From: an uncultured Ruminococcus sp. | GTDB taxonomy: Bacteria > Bacillota > Clostridia > Oscillospirales > Acutalibacteraceae | DNA length: 49,543 bases | Direction of reading: 5' to 3' | Assembly: GCA_905234535.1 (NCBI GenBank) | Contig: CAJOII010000003.1 | Span: 1-49,543, forward strand | Shown here: positions 45,206 through 49,543 of the stretch, in pieces | How positions within the stretch are numbered: position 1 is the first letter of the stretch | Layout of the letters: every line of letters starts with the position of its first letter | Program-made: the position numbers and the translations under genes | The notes under the pieces: model-generated | Databases searched by the model: none | The model's input: the letters and a program-made list of their open reading frames with translations, nothing else | What the model was told of the DNA's origin: nothing

Positions 45206-46618
45206 ATGAGTAACTATATCTCTCCTTTTTCAACCAGATACGCATCCGCTTATATGTCGGAGCTGTTCTCTTCACAGACGAGGATCAAGACATGGCGTCG
45301 CCTGTGGGTCGAGCTCGCGAGAGCCGAAGAAGAACTCGGGCTCCCCATCACGAAAGAACAGATCCGTTCTCTTGAAGCGCATATCGACGATATCGACTTT
45401 GATTACGCCGCCGAGAAAGAGAAAGAATTCAAGCACGATGTTATGGCGCATATTCACGCCTTCGGAAAAGTTGCCCCTGACGCCGCGGGCATCATCCACC
45501 TCGGCGCTACCTCCTGTTATGTCACCGACAACGCCGATCTGATCCTCTACAGAGACGCGCTTCTCTACATCCGCAAGGAGCTTCTGAAGGTGATCGCAAA
45601 CCTCGCGGACTTCGCTGAGAAGTACAAGGCGATGCCCACCCTGGGCTACACCCACTATCAGCCTGCACAGCTGGTCACCGTCGGCAAGCGCGCGGCTCTG
45701 TGGCTTCAGGACTTTGTCTCCGACTTAGACGAGGTCGACTTCGCTCTCTCAAACATCAAGTTCTTGGGCTGCCGCGGCACCACCGGGACCGCCGCGAGCT
45801 TCAAGGAGCTGTTTGAGGGCGATACAGAGAAGATCGACGAGCTCAACCGAAAGATCGCGTCGGCGTTCTCCTTTGATGCGATCTACGATGTCCAGGGACA
45901 GACCTATCCGAGGAAGACAGATACGCGCATCTTGAACGCACTGTCCTCTGTCGCGCAGAGTGCGCATAAATTTGCGACCGATATGCGGCTGTTGCAGCAT
46001 GACCGCCAGCTCTTCGAGCCGTTCTCAAAGACGCAGGTCGGTTCCTCCGCGATGCCGTATAAGCGCAACCCGATGATGAGCGAGCGCATCTGCTCTCTCT
46101 CGAGATACCTGATGGCAGACGCCGTAAACGCGCCGATGACCGTCTCGGTACAGTGGATGGAGCGCACTTTAGACGACTCCGCGAACCGGCGCGTCTCGAT
46201 CCCCGAGGGCTTCTTGTGCTGCGACGCGGTGCTGCGCCTGTGCCAGAAGGTATCGTCAGGGATCGTCGTCAACACCCCCGTGATCGAGAAGACGGTGAGA
46301 ACCTATCTGCCCTTCATCGCGACCGAGAATCTGATGATGGAAGGCGTCAAGCGCGGCAAAAGCCGCCAGGAGCTCCACGAGATCATCCGTCAGTGCTCGA
46401 TGAAGGCGATCGAACAGATGGATTACGGCAAAGACTGCAATCTGCTCGAGCTCTTAGCAGAGCAGGAGGACTTCCCGATGGAGCTTGATGAGATGAATCA
46501 TATCTTGAATCCTTCTGACTACACCGGTGTTTCCGAGAGCCAGACGCAGGCGCTGGTCGATAAGGTCAGACCGCTGTTCAAAGGGATAAAAAGAGATAAC
46601 GCAGAGATCAATGTGTGA
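45206..46618 (+). CDS. purB: Adenylosuccinate lyase
   Basis: Fumarase/aspartase-superfamily lyase acting in two steps of purine synthesis (SAICAR cleavage and adenylosuccinate to AMP). 470 aa, as usual for the group. Seen: MAHIHAFGKVAPDAAGIIHL then GATSCYVTDNADL, TLGYTHYQPAQLVTVGKRA with the catalytic His, and the superfamily signature SSAMPYKRNPMMSERI. GGAGG lies before the ATG. Co-transcribed with purA, giving a complete IMP-to-AMP branch. Confidence 0.97.
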   Translation: MSNYISPFSTRYASAYMSELFSSQTRIKTWRRLWVELARAEEELGLPITKEQIRSLEAHIDDIDFDYAAEKEKEFKHDVMAHIHAFGKVAPDAAGIIHLGATSCYVTDNADLILYRDALLYIRKELLKVIANLADFAEKYKAMPTLGYTHYQPAQLVTVGKRAALWLQDFVSDLDEVDFALSNIKFLGCRGTTGTAASFKELFEGDTEKIDELNRKIASAFSFDAIYDVQGQTYPRKTDTRILNALSSVAQSAHKFATDMRLLQHDRQLFEPFSKTQVGSSAMPYKRNPMMSERICSLSRYLMADAVNAPMTVSVQWMERTLDDSANRRVSIPEGFLCCDAVLRLCQKVSSGIVVNTPVIEKTVRTYLPFIATENLMMEGVKRGKSRQELHEIIRQCSMKAIEQMDYGKDCNLLELLAEQEDFPMELDEMNHILNPSDYTGVSESQTQALVDKVRPLFKGIKRDNAEINV

Positions 46619-46690
46619 ACAGTTGTCAGTCGACAGCTTTCGGTTCTCGGTTCGGTGTGTTTACAAAGCTGAGAATCAAACGGAGGTTAT
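46619..46690. repeat. CAGTTGTCAG-type repeat fragment before guaA
   Basis: ACAGTTGTCAGTCGACAGCT and TTCTCGGTTCGG resemble the lead block of the 6630 and 16761 repeats. It separates purB from guaA; no promoter is evident. Confidence 0.5.
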
Positions 46691-48223
46691 ATGGAAAAAG
46701 TATTGGTCTTAGACTTCGGCGGACAGTATAATCAGCTGATCGCCAGACGCGTCAGAGAACACAGCATCTACGCCGAGATCAAGGCGTACAACAAAATCAC
46801 GGTCGACGAGATCAAAGAAGAAGGCTACAAAGGCATCATCTTCACCGGTGGTCCCAACAGCGTGTATGATCCCTCCTCTCCACACTTTGACGAGAGGATC
46901 CTCGATCTCGGGATCCCGATCTTAGGCATCTGCTACGGATGCCAGCTGATGGCGTATATGGCAAAGGGCAAGGTCGTCTCTGCCGAGAATGTCAGCGAAT
47001 ACGGCAAGATCACCCTGACCGTCGGGGATCATCCTCTCTTCGAGGGGGTCGACAGGACCTCTGTCTGCTGGATGAGCCACCGCGATTATATCAGCGAAGC
47101 GCCCGAGGGCTTTGAGACGATCGCCCATACCGATATGTGTCCTGTCGCCGCGATGGCGGACGACAGCAGACGGCTCTACGGCGTGCAGTTCCACCCCGAG
47201 GTCACCCACACACAGTTCGGAAGCCGGATGCTCTGTAACTTTTTGTACCGCATCTGCATGCTCCAAGGCGACTGGAAGATGGAGAGCTTCGTCGAGAGCA
47301 AGGTCGCGGAGTATAGGGAGAAGCTCAAAGGTAAGAAGGTGCTCTGCGCGCTTTCGGGCGGCGTAGACTCATCTGTCGCCGCGATCCTGCTTCATAAAGC
47401 GGTCGGCGATAATCTCGTCTGTGTCTTCGTCGATCACGGACTTCTGAGAAAAGGCGAAGCAGAGTCGGTCGAGCGCACCTTCCGCGATCAGTTCAACATC
47501 AACCTGATCAAGGTCGACGCCGAAGAACGATTTCTCTCAAAGCTCAGCGGCGTAACCGAGCCGGAGCGTAAGCGCAAGATCATCGGCGAGGAGTTCATCC
47601 GCGTTTTTGAGGACGAGGCGAAGAAGATCGGAAAGGTCTCGTATCTTGTACAGGGTACGATCTATCCCGATGTGATCGAGTCGGGCGCGGGCGACGCATC
47701 CACCATCAAGAGCCATCACAATGTCGGCGGTCTGCCGTCGGTCATCGACTTCGACGAGATCGTCGAGCCGCTGAGAGACCTCTTCAAGGACGAGGTCAGA
47801 CAGGTCGGGCTCAAGCTCGATATCCCCGAGGAGCTCGTGTTCAGACAGCCGTTCCCGGGTCCCGGGCTTGCGATCAGGATCATCGGCGAGATCACAAAGG
47901 AGAAGCTCGATACCTTAAGAGACGCCGACGCGATCTTCAGAGAAGAGATCAAAAACGCCGGCTTTGAGCACAGCACGAACCAGTATTTCGCGGTGCTTAC
48001 CGACACCCTCTCCGTGGGCGTGATGGGCGACGAGAGGACCTACGGCAGGACCGTGGTGCTCAGAGCGGTGACCACCGACGACTTCATGACCGCCGAGTGG
48101 TCGAGGATCCCGTATGATGTCCTTGAGCGCGCCTCCTCGCGCATCACCAACGAGGTCAAAGGCATCACCCGCGTGACCTATGACATCACAAGCAAGCCCC
48201 CCGCGACCGTGGAATGGGAGTGA
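46691..48223 (+). CDS. guaA: GMP synthase (glutamine-hydrolysing)
   Basis: Converts XMP to GMP with ATP and glutamine. 510 aa with a class I glutamine amidotransferase domain (about 1-190; [13 protein letters not shown] with the nucleophilic Cys, and [11 protein letters not shown] with catalytic His and Glu) and an ATP-pyrophosphatase synthetase domain ([14 protein letters not shown]-loop, the [11 protein letters not shown] segment, [15 protein letters not shown]-terminal [13 protein letters not shown]). CGGAGG precedes the ATG. Follows purA-purB; a strong hairpin lies 160 bp downstream. Confidence 0.98.
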   Translation: MEKVLVLDFGGQYNQLIARRVREHSIYAEIKAYNKITVDEIKEEGYKGIIFTGGPNSVYDPSSPHFDERILDLGIPILGICYGCQLMAYMAKGKVVSAENVSEYGKITLTVGDHPLFEGVDRTSVCWMSHRDYISEAPEGFETIAHTDMCPVAAMADDSRRLYGVQFHPEVTHTQFGSRMLCNFLYRICMLQGDWKMESFVESKVAEYREKLKGKKVLCALSGGVDSSVAAILLHKAVGDNLVCVFVDHGLLRKGEAESVERTFRDQFNINLIKVDAEERFLSKLSGVTEPERKRKIIGEEFIRVFEDEAKKIGKVSYLVQGTIYPDVIESGAGDASTIKSHHNVGGLPSVIDFDEIVEPLRDLFKDEVRQVGLKLDIPEELVFRQPFPGPGLAIRIIGEITKEKLDTLRDADAIFREEIKNAGFEHSTNQYFAVLTDTLSVGVMGDERTYGRTVVLRAVTTDDFMTAEWSRIPYDVLERASSRITNEVKGITRVTYDITSKPPATVEWE

Positions 48224-48384
48224 TATGTAAAACGCTGAAAACCCAGTATTTATGCGGGCTTATGAGCCTTTTACATTGCTTTTGATAACAGTCGCTATTA
48301 CCGCAATTATTCTATGAATCAGGTGGTTGTGGAGTAAAAGAGTAATTCTCTTTTTGGCTTGTGGCTGTAATAATCCATATGATG

Positions 48385-48420
48385 AAGCCCTTAGCTGTGT
48401 GCAAATGCAGCTAAGGGCTT
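48385..48420. terminator. Bidirectional terminator between guaA and the hydrolase gene
   Basis: AAGCCCTTAGCTG/CAGCTAAGGGCTT perfect 13 bp stem with a 10 nt loop, then TTCTC. The 160 bp before it shows only a small GGCT/AGCC hairpin and no gene. Confidence 0.9.
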
Positions 48421-48434
48421 TTCTCATTTTACAT

Positions 48435-49361
48435 TTATTCGTTTAGGCTCTCGATAAACTCTTTCATATCGTTACTTATCTGTCCTTGCTTGAAGTTGTG
48501 GACATAATGACCGCAATCTAATTCTATCACTTTTGCTTTAGAAAGATCGGAAGCATATTCTTTCTGAATATCGATCCAGTTGTCAACGCCTGTTTCCTTT
48601 CCGTCAGAAACAAACATCAGCATCGGAATATCGGGCTTTGGCATCCTATCAATTGTTTTGCAAGCTTCCGGGATTGCCTGACCTTCGTTTATTATGTCTT
48701 CATTAACAGCTATTCTGCAACCGATTGCTTTGTATATATCTTTTTCTTCCTTTGAAAGCGCCTGCGGGAGTGAACCGTCTTTATAGAAAAATCGTACCAG
48801 TCCCAATTCCCTTGCAATACCGGCGAGCCTTTCCTTGAAAACAATTCCATCAAAATCAAAATGATCATAAGCACGCGGCAGCGACATATCGAGTCCGACG
48901 ATTGCTTCAACCTCATCAGGATAGGTCTGTGCCCACAGGATCGCTTCAAGTCCCGACATCGAATGCGGACAAAGAATATAAGGTCCTGTTATTCCTGCCT
49001 TTGACAGCACTTCTCTATCCTGTCTGAGAATGGTATCGAACGACCTTTCATCGTCAACGATGTCACTGAACCCGTAACCGAATTTTTCTATAACCACTAT
49101 TTGATAATCATCGCTTAAAAGGCTGTAAAGGCTCTTGAAATCAAGGATAGGCGAGGCCACAAGCGTTTTTTCACCTTTACCCTCTGTATAGATACTCATA
49201 TTATGATTGTCTACTTCAACTATTTGTCCAAGAGGTTTTAGAAGGGGTTCTTCGTTTTTCATCTTTATCTTGTTATAGATGAATACTACCAATAGAAAAA
49301 CAATCACCACTATCAATAAAGCGAGTAACACTTTACCGATATTTTTTAATATCCTTTTCAT
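48435..49361 (-). CDS. AT-rich membrane-anchored alpha/beta hydrolase
   Basis: 308 aa from ATG 49361. An N-terminal anchor (about residues 10-31, VLLALLIVVIVFLLVVFIYN) is followed by an alpha/beta hydrolase domain: VIEKFGYGFSD, nucleophile region CPHSMSGLEAILW, MFVSDGK and DCGHYVHNF with the final His. Members look like proline-iminopeptidase or haloalkane dehalogenase-like hydrolases; substrate unknown. Base composition is visibly AT-richer than everything else in the window and codon choice differs, which suggests recent acquisition. It has its own promoter. Confidence 0.8.
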   Translation of the reverse strand: MKRILKNIGKVLLALLIVVIVFLLVVFIYNKIKMKNEEPLLKPLGQIVEVDNHNMSIYTEGKGEKTLVASPILDFKSLYSLLSDDYQIVVIEKFGYGFSDIVDDERSFDTILRQDREVLSKAGITGPYILCPHSMSGLEAILWAQTYPDEVEAIVGLDMSLPRAYDHFDFDGIVFKERLAGIARELGLVRFFYKDGSLPQALSKEEKDIYKAIGCRIAVNEDIINEGQAIPEACKTIDRMPKPDIPMLMFVSDGKETGVDNWIDIQKEYASDLSKAKVIELDCGHYVHNFKQGQISNDMKEFIESLNE

Positions 49362-49400
49362 AATCTCTCTTCCCCGACCCCTCAATCTATACTCATCATC

Positions 49401-49428
49401 ATTATAGCAAATCCATAAAATCCGTCAA
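49401..49428 (-). promoter_or_regulatory. Promoter of the AT-rich hydrolase gene
   Basis: TTGACG (49428-49423), 16 bp spacer, TATAAT (49406-49401), 40 bp before the ATG. Confidence 0.85.
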
Positions 49429-49437
49429 GCGCCCGTC

Positions 49438-49466
49438 TTGTTTTTCTTCTCGCTCAATGGTATAAT
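49438..49466 (+). promoter_or_regulatory. Promoter of the right-edge MGMT-like gene
   Basis: TTGTTT (49438-49443), 17 bp spacer, TATAAT (49461-49466). Confidence 0.7.
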
Positions 49467-49482
49467 GCAAACGGTGATAAAA

Positions 49483-49543
49483 ATGAAAGAAAAAAACTCT
49501 TTTGAGCTGATATATGACGTCGTGCGGCGCATCCCCTACGGCA
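49483..49543 (+). CDS. Methylated-DNA-cysteine methyltransferase-like protein, N-terminal fragment
   Basis: Only 20 codons are visible before the window ends: MKEKNSFELIYDVVRRIPYG. The FELIYDVVRRIPYG stretch matches the start of the DNA-binding domain of Ogt/MGMT and alkyltransferase-like (ATL) proteins. The active-site Cys lies outside the window, so a repair enzyme cannot be told from a Cys-less ATL protein. GGTGAT just upstream is a weak ribosome site. Confidence 0.7.
   Translation, partial: MKEKNSFELIYDVVRRIPYG

Noticed and set aside
48224..48384. Attachment site or mobile-element remnant after guaA
   Set aside because: No integrase, direct repeat pair or tRNA end could be seen; only a small GGCT/AGCC hairpin.

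Overview
The window (about 55% GC) looks like part of the chromosome of an anaerobic gut Clostridia member, probably Ruminococcaceae/Oscillospiraceae. The support is a short-form HisG with HisZ, a YerC-type TrpR-like regulator, LL-diaminopimelate aminotransferase (DapL), a type III glutamine synthetase, dockerin proteins with Pro/Thr-rich linkers, and no rRNA, tRNA or phage genes. No exact species can be named from this.

Layout. 1-3956 (minus): compact operon yerC-hisZ-hisG-hisD-hisC, with hisC running off the left edge. A consensus promoter precedes it, with a palindrome in its spacer. 4171-6562 (minus): dapF and dapL, separated by a hairpin-rich spacer. 6832-9785 (plus): glnN and a lipoprotein. 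9855-31464: a purine-catabolism island in several units. These are a BMP-type ABC importer followed by an 8-oxoguanine deaminase-like enzyme (minus), guanine deaminase (plus), ygeY-ygeW-arcC (minus), a DauR-like regulator with two fold-type-II PLP enzymes (plus), and ssnA-ygfK-hydA (minus). Divergent from ssnA, 31728-36161 encodes three flavin/Fe-S subunits with the composition of the Stn electron-bifurcating transhydrogenase. 36319-39352 (plus): a C39-like lipoprotein, a PNPOx/NimA-like protein, an acyl-ACP thioesterase and a membrane-anchored hydrolase. 39494-43723 (minus): two secreted dockerin proteins that share a module. 43908-48223 (plus): purA, purB, guaA. 48435-49361 (minus): an AT-rich alpha/beta hydrolase. 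The right edge cuts an MGMT-like gene.

How the island may work (inference). Purines or nucleosides enter through the BMP importer. Deaminases convert guanine to xanthine and 8-oxoguanine to urate. YgfK, HydA, SsnA and YgeY would reduce, open and trim the ring. YgeW could phosphorolyse a carbamoylated intermediate to carbamoyl phosphate, from which ArcC makes ATP. The Stn-like complex would balance ferredoxin, NADH and NADPH. Seven genes match the E. coli ygeW-ygfK-ssnA-guaD region by family. No molybdenum hydroxylase (xdh type) and no classical YgeX diaminopropionate lyase lie in the window. Two other PLP enzymes sit in the corresponding place, and this is the most interesting feature here.

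Intergenic regions carry a recurring set of short palindromic and AT-rich dispersed repeats. Most gene groups have recognisable sigma-A promoters with 16-17 bp spacers and hairpin terminators.
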